Virus record (IMG/VR): IMGVR_UViG_3300033148_000307
Location: 1-21,986 of that record
Direction: 5' to 3' (one strand)
DNA length: 21,986 bases
Origin: a virus
A program made the position numbers and the translations under genes. A model generated the notes under the pieces. That model was not told where the DNA came from. It saw only the letters and a program-made list of their open reading frames with translations, and ran no database searches. Below, in pieces: positions 12,703 to 18,551 of this stretch (position 1 is the first letter of the stretch; the number at the start of each line of letters is the position of its first letter).

Positions 12703-12716
12703 AAACAATAAATAAA

Positions 12717-13052
12717 ATGAGCTTAACAATTAACGGAACAATCAAAAAGATTTTAGAACTAGAACAAGGAACTTCTAAGTCTGGAAAAGAATGGCAGAAG
12801 CAAAATGTAATAATAGAACAAAATGTAGATAGAGATTGGAATAAAGATGTCAGTATAAGTGCTTTTGGCATAGATAAAATCAACCAATTAAATAAATTTA
12901 GTGAAGGAGATACAATAGATGTTCTTTGTAATGTTTATTCTAGAGAATATAATGGAAAATATTATACAAGTTTAGATGGATATTGGTTTGCTAATAAAAA
13001 TGCAGAAGTACATACAACAACTAAAACTGAAGATGATGACCTCCCTTTCTAA
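12717..13052 (+). CDS. Single-stranded DNA-binding protein, DUF3127-like OB fold
   Basis: The 111-residue protein begins with LTINGTIKKILELEQGTSKS and then GKEWQKQNVIIEQN. This is the DUF3127 pattern, a Bacteroidetes family with an OB-like fold. Strands continue through FSEGDTIDVLCNVYSREYNG and KYYTSLDGYWF. The C-terminus is EDDDLPF, the acidic tip ending in Pro-Phe through which bacterial SSBs recruit replication and repair partners, so an SSB role is well supported. It sits between a candidate annealing gene and a DnaA-like gene. The last 17 bases overlap the next gene's start. Confidence 0.75.
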   Translation: MSLTINGTIKKILELEQGTSKSGKEWQKQNVIIEQNVDRDWNKDVSISAFGIDKINQLNKFSEGDTIDVLCNVYSREYNGKYYTSLDGYWFANKNAEVHTTTKTEDDDLPF

Positions 13053-13563
13053 AATACAACAAGAACAAGATTTTAAGAATCTATGCAAATTAACTACTAA
13101 TCTATTAGAGTTACCTGAAGGAGTATTATCTTCTAAAAGTAGAAAACAAGAGTTGCAAACACCTAGAACAGTAGTAAGCGTTGTTGCTAGAATGATTAAT
13201 GAAACACATCAAACTGTAATAGCTAAAGAATTAAATAGAGATAGAAGTTTAGTTTATCATTATGAAAAAATGCATCAATCTAACTATAGAACATTTCCTG
13301 AGTATAGAGAAATATTTAATAAAATTTATAATGCTTATATAGATATACAAGGAGCAAAAAGAACTTTTATAGATATGTATCATTTAAGAGAACATTTAAG
13401 ACAAAATGGAGTTAAACATAGTTCTACTTGTCAAACAACTATTAGAATTACTTCAGGAGAAGTAGGTGTAGATATAAAACTTTCATATAGGGATTTTTCC
13501 GACCAATTAGAATTAATTAATTTAGCCCTCAGAGATTGTAAATATAATTTAGAAATTTTATGA
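13036..13563 (+). CDS. DnaA domain IV-like DNA-binding protein
   Basis: I choose ATG 13036 (MTSLSKIQQEQ) because the longer frame from 12976 lies mostly inside the SSB gene. ATG 13033 is equally possible. The 175-residue product contains TPRTVVSVVARMINETHQTV followed by IAKELNRDRSLVYHY (43-76). This resembles the C-terminal DnaA domain, with its RDHTTV-like recognition motif and preceding helix. The ATPase part of DnaA is absent. The C-terminal half (ITSGEVGVDIKLSYRD) is a small beta segment. A role in binding the phage or host origin is inferred. The next gene, a winged-helix initiator, overlaps by four bases. Confidence 0.5.
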   Translation: MTSLSKIQQEQDFKNLCKLTTNLLELPEGVLSSKSRKQELQTPRTVVSVVARMINETHQTVIAKELNRDRSLVYHYEKMHQSNYRTFPEYREIFNKIYNAYIDIQGAKRTFIDMYHLREHLRQNGVKHSSTCQTTIRITSGEVGVDIKLSYRDFSDQLELINLALRDCKYNLEIL

Positions 13564-14165
13564 AAGAAAAACCAAACTATTATGCAGTTATTCCAGCTAA
13601 TGTAAGATATGCAAAAAATTTAACACCTAATGCAAAATTACTATATGCTGAAATAACTGCTTTATGTAATATGAATGGTAAGTGTACTGCATCAACTCAA
13701 TATTTTTGTAGTTTATATGAAGTAAGTAGAATATCAATTCAAAAATGGTTAAAAATATTAGAAGATAATAATCATATTAAGCGTGTTAATATATATAAAC
13801 AGGGTAGTAAAGAAATAGAAACAAGGGTAATTACTTTGGTTAACAGCTCTAGTAAAGAAAAGTTTACAGATAATACTAATATAAATATAACTAATACTAA
13901 TAATACTTATAGTAATAAGAAAGTTATCTTTAAAAAACCTAAATTAGAAGAAATTAAAAATTATTGTATTTTAAGAAAAAATAATATAGACGCAGAAGCT
14001 TTTTTTAGTTTTTATGAAAGTAAAGATTGGATGATAGGCAAAAATAAAATGAAAAATTGGAAACAAGCAATTGTTACTTGGGAAAAAAGAGAAAATAAAA
14101 AACCAACAATGTCAAGACTAGATGCACAATTAAGTCAATATGAACAAGCAAAAAAATTATTATGA
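13560..14165 (+). CDS. Replication initiator with N-terminal winged helix (DnaD/replisome organiser type)
   Basis: The 201-residue protein starts NYYAVIPANVRYAKNLTPNA, followed by KLLYAEITALCN and a helix-turn-helix (TASTQYFCSLYEVSRISIQK). This is the N-terminus typical of phage replisome organisers, which bind the origin. A Ser/Asn-rich linker (about 105-125) joins a C-terminal domain with FFSFYESKDWMIGKNKMKNW. This signature is frequent in such proteins and is probably the part contacting helicase or its loader. The pair with the DnaA-like gene suggests these two define replication initiation. It overlaps both neighbours by four bases (ATGA). Confidence 0.7.
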   Translation: MKEKPNYYAVIPANVRYAKNLTPNAKLLYAEITALCNMNGKCTASTQYFCSLYEVSRISIQKWLKILEDNNHIKRVNIYKQGSKEIETRVITLVNSSSKEKFTDNTNINITNTNNTYSNKKVIFKKPKLEEIKNYCILRKNNIDAEAFFSFYESKDWMIGKNKMKNWKQAIVTWEKRENKKPTMSRLDAQLSQYEQAKKLL

Positions 14166-14434
14166 ATATAAATAATGGAGAAATAGTATATTGTAATTTA
14201 GAAGTTGAATACAAAAGAAATAATAGAACTTATAATAAAAAATTTAATCAATTTGTATTTGCTAAACAATATAATGATACTGACTTTCCAAATATAGATG
14301 TTATCAAATATTCTATGTTTATAAATAAAATAGATAGAAAAAATGCACAACATATATCTAATGTAAAAATTGTAAATTTGGATATATTAGTAAGAACAGG
14401 ATATATACATAAATATGAAAACACTCAATACTGA
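14162..14434 (+). CDS. Unknown early protein (90 aa)
   Basis: This basic, Asn/Lys-rich protein starts MNINNGEIVYCNLEVEYKRN and is strand-rich, with NQFVFAKQYNDTDFPN and a final VKIVNLDILVRTGYIH. The ATGA overlap upstream and a 20-base overlap downstream place it in the replication operon. No recognised family or motif is visible; a small DNA-binding or adaptor protein is possible but not shown. Confidence 0.55.
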   Translation: MNINNGEIVYCNLEVEYKRNNRTYNKKFNQFVFAKQYNDTDFPNIDVIKYSMFINKIDRKNAQHISNVKIVNLDILVRTGYIHKYENTQY

Positions 14435-14777
14435 AAATTTAGAAGAATTAACTAAAAAAGTTTTAGATTTAATAGCACTAACTTCTATAGAAATAGGACA
14501 CAGAACTGATGCTAAGACTTTAGCTAGTTTAAGTAAAATATTTGCAACAGATTTAATACAAGAAAGAAGATTTGGAAATATGACTTTTAATCAAATAAAA
14601 GATGCTTTTAGATTAGGAGTAAGATTTGGGAAAGATGAACCATTTTTAAATATTAGAACTTTCTACAAATGGACTTATGCCCATAAAAAAACAATAGATG
14701 ATGCAACTTATCAGACAGAAACTTTAAAAATAAAAAATGTACCTTATTATCAACAACCAAAAAAATTATTAAAATGA
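14415..14777 (+). CDS. Replication-operon protein of unknown function
   Basis: The 120-residue protein is helical and contains LASLSKIFATDLIQERRFGN, then FNQIKDAFRLGVRFGKDEPF and NIRTFYKWTYAHKKTIDDA. A segment with this FRLGVRFGK...NIRTFYKW pattern recurs in Bacteroidetes phage replication operons. The end (PYYQQPKKLLK) looks like a short protein-docking tail. Its place after the winged-helix initiator invites comparison with helicase loaders, but no Walker motif is present, so it would be an ATPase-free adaptor. The role is unproven. Confidence 0.6.
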   Translation: MKTLNTENLEELTKKVLDLIALTSIEIGHRTDAKTLASLSKIFATDLIQERRFGNMTFNQIKDAFRLGVRFGKDEPFLNIRTFYKWTYAHKKTIDDATYQTETLKIKNVPYYQQPKKLLK

Positions 14778-14983
14778 AAAAAGAAGAAAGTAAAATTCCG
14801 AAAGAAATAGAAATAATGTTAGATGCTCAAAGATGGTGTCATGAAAACGATATTGAACATTATACTAAAGAATGGATAAGATTATTTATAGTTATTAGAC
14901 AAAATAATGAAATATATGAATTAGAATTATCACAAACAGAAATAGAATTAAGAGCTAAAGAATATAAAAACAAAATAAAATGA
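14774..14983 (+). CDS. Unknown small helical protein (69 aa)
   Basis: The product starts MKKEESKIPKEIEIMLDAQR and consists almost entirely of charged helices (CHENDIEHYTKEWIRLFIVI, ELELSQTEIELRAKEYKN). It overlaps the previous gene by four bases (ATGA) and the following micro-ORF by four more. Its size and coupling suggest a partner of the preceding protein. No family is recognised. Confidence 0.55.
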   Translation: MKKEESKIPKEIEIMLDAQRWCHENDIEHYTKEWIRLFIVIRQNNEIYELELSQTEIELRAKEYKNKIK

Positions 14984-15069
14984 AGATATTAATAACCATT
15001 TATTTAGTACTTATTTTATTATGTATATTAGAAGCATATTTTTGTACTAAATTTAAAGATGAACTATAA
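14980..15069 (+). CDS. Micro-ORF, single membrane helix (29 aa)
   Basis: ATG at 14980 overlaps the previous stop (ATGA), and the frame ends at TAA 15067. The product MKILITIYLVLILLCILEAY is one membrane helix followed by a short polar tail (FCTKFKDEL). It is the second of three coupled membrane micro-ORFs in the early half of the window. The coupling supports translation; the role is unknown. Confidence 0.45.
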   Translation: MKILITIYLVLILLCILEAYFCTKFKDEL

Positions 15070-15079
15070 ACTATAAGAA

Positions 15080-15364
15080 ATGAAAAAAATAACTATTCAA
15101 GAAAACCAAGTAAAAAGTCAATCAGATGCTATATTATGGCATTTAAAAACTTATGGTAGTATAACAAGTTATCAAGCTATAAAAGAATATGGAGCAACTA
15201 GATTATCAGCAATTATATTTAATCATAGAAAAGAAGGTTATGATATAGATAGTATTCCTTTAATTAAAAAAACTAGATTTGGAAAAAATACTACAATAGC
15301 TAAATATATTTATACTGCACCACCTCAAGAATTTATACAAGAAATGCTTTGGCAAAATCAATAA
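15080..15364 (+). CDS. Helix-turn-helix protein (HTH_39-like)
   Basis: The 94-residue protein contains SDAILWHLKTYGSITSYQAI followed by KEYGATRLSAIIFNHRKEGYDIDS. This is the two-helix DNA-binding pattern of the HTH_39 family, in which the second helix reads TRLSAxIxxHR. The C-terminus (KYIYTAPPQEFIQEMLWQNQ) is an amphipathic tail. It could control early transcription or act with the nuclease that follows. The end overlaps that gene by 16 bases. Similar proteins usually lie in phage early regions. Confidence 0.65.
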   Translation: MKKITIQENQVKSQSDAILWHLKTYGSITSYQAIKEYGATRLSAIIFNHRKEGYDIDSIPLIKKTRFGKNTTIAKYIYTAPPQEFIQEMLWQNQ

Positions 15365-15756
15365 GTAAACTTAAAAAAGAATTAGATAAGTGGTTTAGTC
15401 TATATATTAGACTTAGAGAATCAGAAAATGGTTTAGTACAATGTTTCACTTGTGGATGCGTTAAACCATATAATAGAGGAATGCAAAATGGCCATTTCCA
15501 ATCTCGTCGTTTTATGGCAACTCGGTATGATGAAGAAAATTGCCAGCCCCAATGTGTCGGTTGTAATATGTTTAAATCTGGGGAACAATTTAAGTTTGCT
15601 CTTGCTCTAGATGGTAAATATGGAGAAGGAACAGCAGAAGAATTACAATTTTTAGCTCAAACAATTGTTAAATTTACTAGAGTAGATTATGAAGAAAAAA
15701 TAAGTTATTACAAAAATGCTGTTAATAACTTAAAAAAAGATAAAGGAATAGAGTAA
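15349..15756 (+). CDS. NinG-like recombination endonuclease
   Basis: The 135-residue protein carries a zinc-nuclease layout: CFTCGC (Cys32, Cys35), NGHFQSRRFMATRYDEENC (His49, Cys65) and CVGCN (Cys69, Cys72). This matches the NinG/Rap family and related HNH-like fold nucleases that cut branched DNA during recombination. The start is TTG at 15349, inside the previous gene. The reading MAKSISKLKKELDKWFSLYI fits the family's basic N-terminus, and no in-frame ATG lies early enough. It may cooperate with the SSB and annealing proteins in late replication. About 25 bases of A/T-rich DNA then lead into the next promoter-like box. Confidence 0.7.
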   Translation: MAKSISKLKKELDKWFSLYIRLRESENGLVQCFTCGCVKPYNRGMQNGHFQSRRFMATRYDEENCQPQCVGCNMFKSGEQFKFALALDGKYGEGTAEELQFLAQTIVKFTRVDYEEKISYYKNAVNNLKKDKGIE

Positions 15757-15765
15757 CTTTTTTAT

Positions 15766-15773
15766 TACCTTTG
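15766..15773 (+). promoter_or_regulatory. Perfect Bacteroidetes -7 box (TACCTTTG)
   Basis: TACCTTTG agrees fully with TAnnTTTG and ends four bases before the ATG at 15778, so the transcript would start at or just after the start codon (leaderless) or the box is coincidental. No TTTG is found at the -33 position. The gene downstream is followed by the sigma-like gene. Confidence 0.35.
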
Positions 15774-15777
15774 GCGT

Positions 15778-16134
15778 ATGATAGTTCCAATATATGCTAA
15801 CGAAGAACACAGACAAGCAGTAGATAAGTATGTATTAATGTGTACAGAGTTTGCAAAAGAAGTAAGCACAAAGTCAAGATACGATAATTATTTAGAAGTA
15901 TTAGAAATAGTCTTGGAATATCATAATAATTATGGTAAAGGATTAAAAGAAAATAATTATTGGGATTGGTTAATGATTATACCTATCAATCTATCTGTTA
16001 TGACAAATGGATTTTTTGCAGGCATAGAAACAAAGAATAATGGTGCTAAAGTAAGAGCTTATAGAGTTGTTTTAGCTGATATGTTAGCAGAATTAGTAGA
16101 GAAAATTGAAACCTTAGAACCTATAAATGACTGA
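15778..16134 (+). CDS. Unknown protein before the sigma-like gene
   Basis: The 118-residue protein starts MIVPIYANEEHRQAVDKYVL and is helical, with YLEVLEIVLEYHNNYGKG and the hydrophobic stretch YWDWLMIIPINLSVMTNGFF. This is followed by the charged helix RVVLADMLAELVEKIETLEP. The hydrophobic part could be buried or membrane-touching. It overlaps the sigma-like gene by eight bases, so the two are probably co-translated; an accessory role for that factor is possible but not shown. No family is recognised. Confidence 0.55.
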   Translation: MIVPIYANEEHRQAVDKYVLMCTEFAKEVSTKSRYDNYLEVLEIVLEYHNNYGKGLKENNYWDWLMIIPINLSVMTNGFFAGIETKNNGAKVRAYRVVLADMLAELVEKIETLEPIND

Positions 16135-16708
16135 TATTTACTGTGAAATATCAAAGCTATCAGATAAGTTTAAAAAAATGACTTATGGCTTGACCACAGA
16201 TAAGAATGAAATAGACGAGGTAGTACAAGAATTAATGTTTTATTTTCTTAGCATGAATCCATCAGTATTAAAAAAAATATGGATTAAAGATGGCGAGAAA
16301 GGGATTATCAGATATGGTGCAGTATATATTAGAAGAGCTTTAACTTGTAAAAATAATGCGTACTATTATAAATATAGAAAATATTATACTCATATTGACA
16401 GCTCTATTTATAGTGGTGGCTGTACTTATAGTGATGATAATAAATACTTTGATACTAATATTAATAAGACTATACAGAATATTCCTAATGAAGAAATAGA
16501 TAATAGATGGCAAAAATTAGAACTTATAGACCATACTTTAGATAAGAATTTTAATTGGTACGACCAAAAGATTTTTGAGTTGTATTATTATGAAGGTAAT
16601 ACACTAGATTCACTCGCTGAGAAAACAAAGATAAGTAGAAATAGTTTGTTTAGTACGATAGACAAAGTAAGGGAGTTATTAAAAAAGAAGTTGAATGAAG
16701 AAAGCTAA
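16127..16708 (+). CDS. Sigma-70-like transcription factor (probable)
   Basis: The 193-residue protein has two parts separated by an acidic/Asn-rich linker (about 92-125). Residues 8-90 are helical, with a region-2-like pattern (DEVVQELMFYFLS, then GAVYIRRALTCKNNAYYYKY). Residues 145-190 contain YDQKIFELYYYEGNTLDSLA followed by EKTKISRNSLFSTIDKVREL, the helix-turn-helix of sigma region 4. This is the layout of ECF-type sigma factors of about the same length. As a phage factor it could redirect host polymerase to promoters unlike TAnnTTTG, for example the recurring TTACATTATATAA element. The match is by eye, and region 2 is weak. An HTH regulator is the alternative. It overlaps its neighbours on both sides. 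Confidence 0.55.
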   Translation: MTDIYCEISKLSDKFKKMTYGLTTDKNEIDEVVQELMFYFLSMNPSVLKKIWIKDGEKGIIRYGAVYIRRALTCKNNAYYYKYRKYYTHIDSSIYSGGCTYSDDNKYFDTNINKTIQNIPNEEIDNRWQKLELIDHTLDKNFNWYDQKIFELYYYEGNTLDSLAEKTKISRNSLFSTIDKVRELLKKKLNEES

Positions 16709-16811
16709 AAGTAAACAGAAGATATATAATCCAGATAAAAAGAATTCATTTTTTATGCAGTTTGGTTTTGAGCAACCTATGCCTATTAAATATAAAACTA
16801 AAAGATTATGA
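16695..16811 (+). CDS. Very small basic protein (38 aa), coupled
   Basis: ATG at 16695 lies within the end of the sigma-like gene, and the stop at 16809 overlaps the next start (ATGA). The product starts MKKAKSKQKIYNPDKKNSFF, then MQFGFEQPMPIKYKTKRL, rich in Lys. The tight overlaps on both sides support translation. A nucleic-acid or polymerase-binding role next to a sigma-like gene is possible but unsupported. Confidence 0.4.
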   Translation: MKKAKSKQKIYNPDKKNSFFMQFGFEQPMPIKYKTKRL

Positions 16812-17209
16812 AGTTCTTTGTCAAAGAAGAAGTATATCAAGATAGGATAAATATATGTAAAGAATGTGTTTATTATTTTAAACCTACAGGAAATTGCAAA
16901 ATTTGTAAATGTTTTATGAAAATTAAAGCAAGACTAGCACCTCTTGCTTGTCCTCAGAAGTATTGGGATAAAACAACTGAGATAGAAACTCCTGAAGATT
17001 TACCTCAAGATATAATAGATGAAATAACAAACCTTTGGCCAGACTTAAAAACAGGAAGGGCAAAAGATGTAGCAGCAAAAAAGAAAATGATAGAGATATA
17101 CAATATAATACATAATACTAATTATAATACAGGAACTAATTGTGGTTCTTGTATTGCAGCTTGTTATGATGGAATAAAAAAACTATATAAAAAATACAAT
17201 GGATACTAA
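16808..17209 (+). CDS. Zinc-finger-like protein
   Basis: The 133-residue protein has a four-or-more-Cys cluster: ICKECVYYFKPTGNC (Cys17, Cys20), KICKCFMKIKARLAPLAC. This resembles the short zinc-finger domains with CxxC...CxxCxCFM...K.C...W found in many tailed phages. The middle is helical, with PEDLPQDIIDEITNLWPDLK. A second Cys pair follows near the end (GTNCGSCIAACYDGIKKLY). The ends suggest two metal-binding modules joined by a helix. Regulation or virion assembly are both plausible. It overlaps the genes on both sides in typical ATGA style. Confidence 0.55.
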   Translation: MKFFVKEEVYQDRINICKECVYYFKPTGNCKICKCFMKIKARLAPLACPQKYWDKTTEIETPEDLPQDIIDEITNLWPDLKTGRAKDVAAKKKMIEIYNIIHNTNYNTGTNCGSCIAACYDGIKKLYKKYNGY

Positions 17210-17378
17210 AAGAACTTATAAAGGAATAAAAAATATACTAAGGTATCATATTAAAAATAATGTTAGAAGCCTTTGGACTTATGAAGATGATAATTTTACA
17301 AGCGTGTATGAAAATTATGATGGAGATGCTAGAATATATACACCTCAGCAGCTGCTTAAATTGATAGATAAGCTATGA
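17199..17378 (+). CDS. Small protein, unknown (59 aa)
   Basis: The frame starts with ATG overlapping the end of the zinc-finger gene and ends in TGA at 17376, which overlaps the next ATG. The product is MDTKRTYKGIKNILRYHIKN, then the acidic YEDDNFTSVYENYDGDARIY, then TPQQLLKLIDKL, a small two-helix protein. Coupled on both sides, it is probably real. No function is recognised. Confidence 0.5.
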   Translation: MDTKRTYKGIKNILRYHIKNNVRSLWTYEDDNFTSVYENYDGDARIYTPQQLLKLIDKL

Positions 17379-17518
17379 ATGTTGTATTTATAGCAATAGT
17401 AATTTTTGCAATAGCATTAACAATATGCTTAACAATAGTAGAAAGTAAAAGGCGTAAATACGAAAACAATAAATTAAAAAATAATATAAAAAACTTTGAC
17501 AATGCCAATAGATTATAA
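17375..17518 (+). CDS. Small membrane protein (47 aa)
   Basis: ATG at 17375 overlaps the previous stop (ATGA). The product has an N-terminal membrane helix (VVFIAIVIFAIALTICLTIV) and then a highly basic, Asn-rich cytoplasmic part (ESKRRKYENNKLKNNIKN). Its last 17 bases overlap the following gene. It is the third coupled membrane micro-ORF. The arrangement suggests a membrane anchor for a soluble partner, which is speculative. Confidence 0.5.
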   Translation: MNVVFIAIVIFAIALTICLTIVESKRRKYENNKLKNNIKNFDNANRL

Positions 17519-17759
17519 AGTAGATACAGAACCTCATTACTATAGAGGCAAAATACATAAATACTCAGCTAAGAATATAGTAGATGATTTTGACTTAACT
17601 CCTTGGACTGCTCAGGCAGTACAGTATATATTAAGAGCAGGTAAAAAAGAAGGTAATTCTATGGCTCAAGATATAAGAAAAGCTATTAATGTTTTACACT
17701 TTGAATTAGATAAGTTGCACGAAGAAGACAAAACAAAAACAGGAGGATTAGCAAAATGA
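17502..17759 (+). CDS. DUF3310-like protein
   Basis: The 85-residue product starts MPIDYKVDTEPHYYRGKIHK. I prefer this ATG over a TTG at 17496, two codons upstream. The core contains the family pattern HYYRGK...D...LTPWTAQAVQYILRAGKKEG...DIRKAINVLHFELDK, as in phage DUF3310 proteins (His/Tyr start, AxxYIxRAGKK, and a helix of D-xRKAxxxL). Family members are sometimes annotated as nucleotide kinase-like, but no catalytic motif is visible here and the role is unknown. The stop overlaps the next ATG (ATGA at 17756). Confidence 0.65.
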   Translation: MPIDYKVDTEPHYYRGKIHKYSAKNIVDDFDLTPWTAQAVQYILRAGKKEGNSMAQDIRKAINVLHFELDKLHEEDKTKTGGLAK

Positions 17760-18007
17760 CTTTATATACTTGTGAATGTGGTAAAGAACGAGAGCTACCT
17801 AAAGCTACAATCGTTTTAAGAGAAGGAAAATGGGTAGCAAAGGAAGGGCTTTGTGAGTGTGGTAAGTATATGGATAGTGAGCCTGAAGAAGGTATACCTA
17901 CTTTAAGGAGAACAGAACCATCATTAAGTAAGAATAGAGATAAATTATGGACAGGAGCAAAAGAAAAGCTAGTAGGAGAAAGAGGTATAAATGAAGACTT
18001 TAAATAA
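17756..18007 (+). CDS. Small zinc-ribbon-like protein
   Basis: The 83-residue protein has two Cys pairs, TCECGKEREL near the start and LCECGKYMDS after about 25 residues, in the CxC...CxC spacing of a zinc ribbon. A charged tail follows (EPSLSKNRDKLWTGAKEKL). Such proteins often appear next to DUF3310-like genes in phages. It could bind nucleic acid or a partner protein. The gap of 25 bases after the stop contains the fourth copy of the control element. Confidence 0.55.
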   Translation: MTLYTCECGKERELPKATIVLREGKWVAKEGLCECGKYMDSEPEEGIPTLRRTEPSLSKNRDKLWTGAKEKLVGERGINEDFK

Positions 18008-18018
18008 ATAAAACAAAT

Positions 18019-18031
18019 TTACATTATATTA
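18019..18031 (+). promoter_or_regulatory. TTACATTATATTA control element, fourth copy
   Basis: TTACATTATATTA differs by one base from the 5791 copy and again ends a base before an ATG (18033). It lies between a small zinc-ribbon gene and the ParB-like gene and probably sets start of the ParB/ABC/terminase transcript. Confidence 0.5.
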
Positions 18032-18032
18032 T

Positions 18033-18551
18033 ATGAAACAGCAAGTTAAAATTAGTCAAGTAAAAAGAAATCCAAATAATCCTAGAATTATTAAAAATGA
18101 TAAGTTTAAAAAATTAGTTAAGTCTATTCAAGAATTTCCTGAAATGTTAAAGCTTAGACCTATTGTAGTTGATGAAGATATGATAGTGCTTGGTGGAAAT
18201 ATGCGACTTAAAGCAAGTAAAGATGCTGGTCTAAAAGAAGTATGGATAGAAATAGCGGAAGGATTAACAGAAGAACAAAAAAAAGAATTTATAGTAAAAG
18301 ACAATGTAGGATTCGGAGAATGGGAATGGGATATATTAGCTAATGAATGGGATAGCGTACAATTAGCAGAATGGGGATTAGATGTCTGGCAAAATGAAGA
18401 TGATGAGCAAAATAATGATGTAAATGACATATCAGATAATATATCTGAAGAATATAGAGTTGAAATAGAATTAACATCAGAAAGAGAACAAGAGCAAGTA
18501 TTTAATGAATTAACTAAAAAAGGATACAAATGCCGAATTTTGACATTCTAA
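18033..18551 (+). CDS. ParB-like (ParB/Srx) domain protein
   Basis: The 172-residue protein begins with the ParB N-terminal fold: KISQVKRNPNNPRIIKNDKF, a helix (LVKSIQEF), RPIVVDEDMIVLGGNMRLKA (GGNMR at 54-58), and SKDAGLKEVWIEIAEGLTEE. The region ends in EWEWDILANEWDSVQLAEWG. The C-terminal piece after an acidic linker (YRVEIELTSEREQEQVFNEL) is also usual in phage members. ParB-like domains in phages often accompany DNA methylase or other DNA modification genes and can act on nucleotides or DNA, not only in plasmid partition. No methylase is present here. The next gene is an ABC-ATPase/GNAT fusion overlapping by 22 bases, so the two probably act together. Confidence 0.75.
   Translation: MKQQVKISQVKRNPNNPRIIKNDKFKKLVKSIQEFPEMLKLRPIVVDEDMIVLGGNMRLKASKDAGLKEVWIEIAEGLTEEQKKEFIVKDNVGFGEWEWDILANEWDSVQLAEWGLDVWQNEDDEQNNDVNDISDNISEEYRVEIELTSEREQEQVFNELTKKGYKCRILTF

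Noticed and set aside
18128-18529. 133-codon open frame on the minus strand, Ser-rich
   Set aside because: It is fully antisense to the ParB-like gene, is low-complexity Ser/Thr-rich, and has no coupled neighbours; it reflects the Glu/Asp/Lys codons on the real strand.
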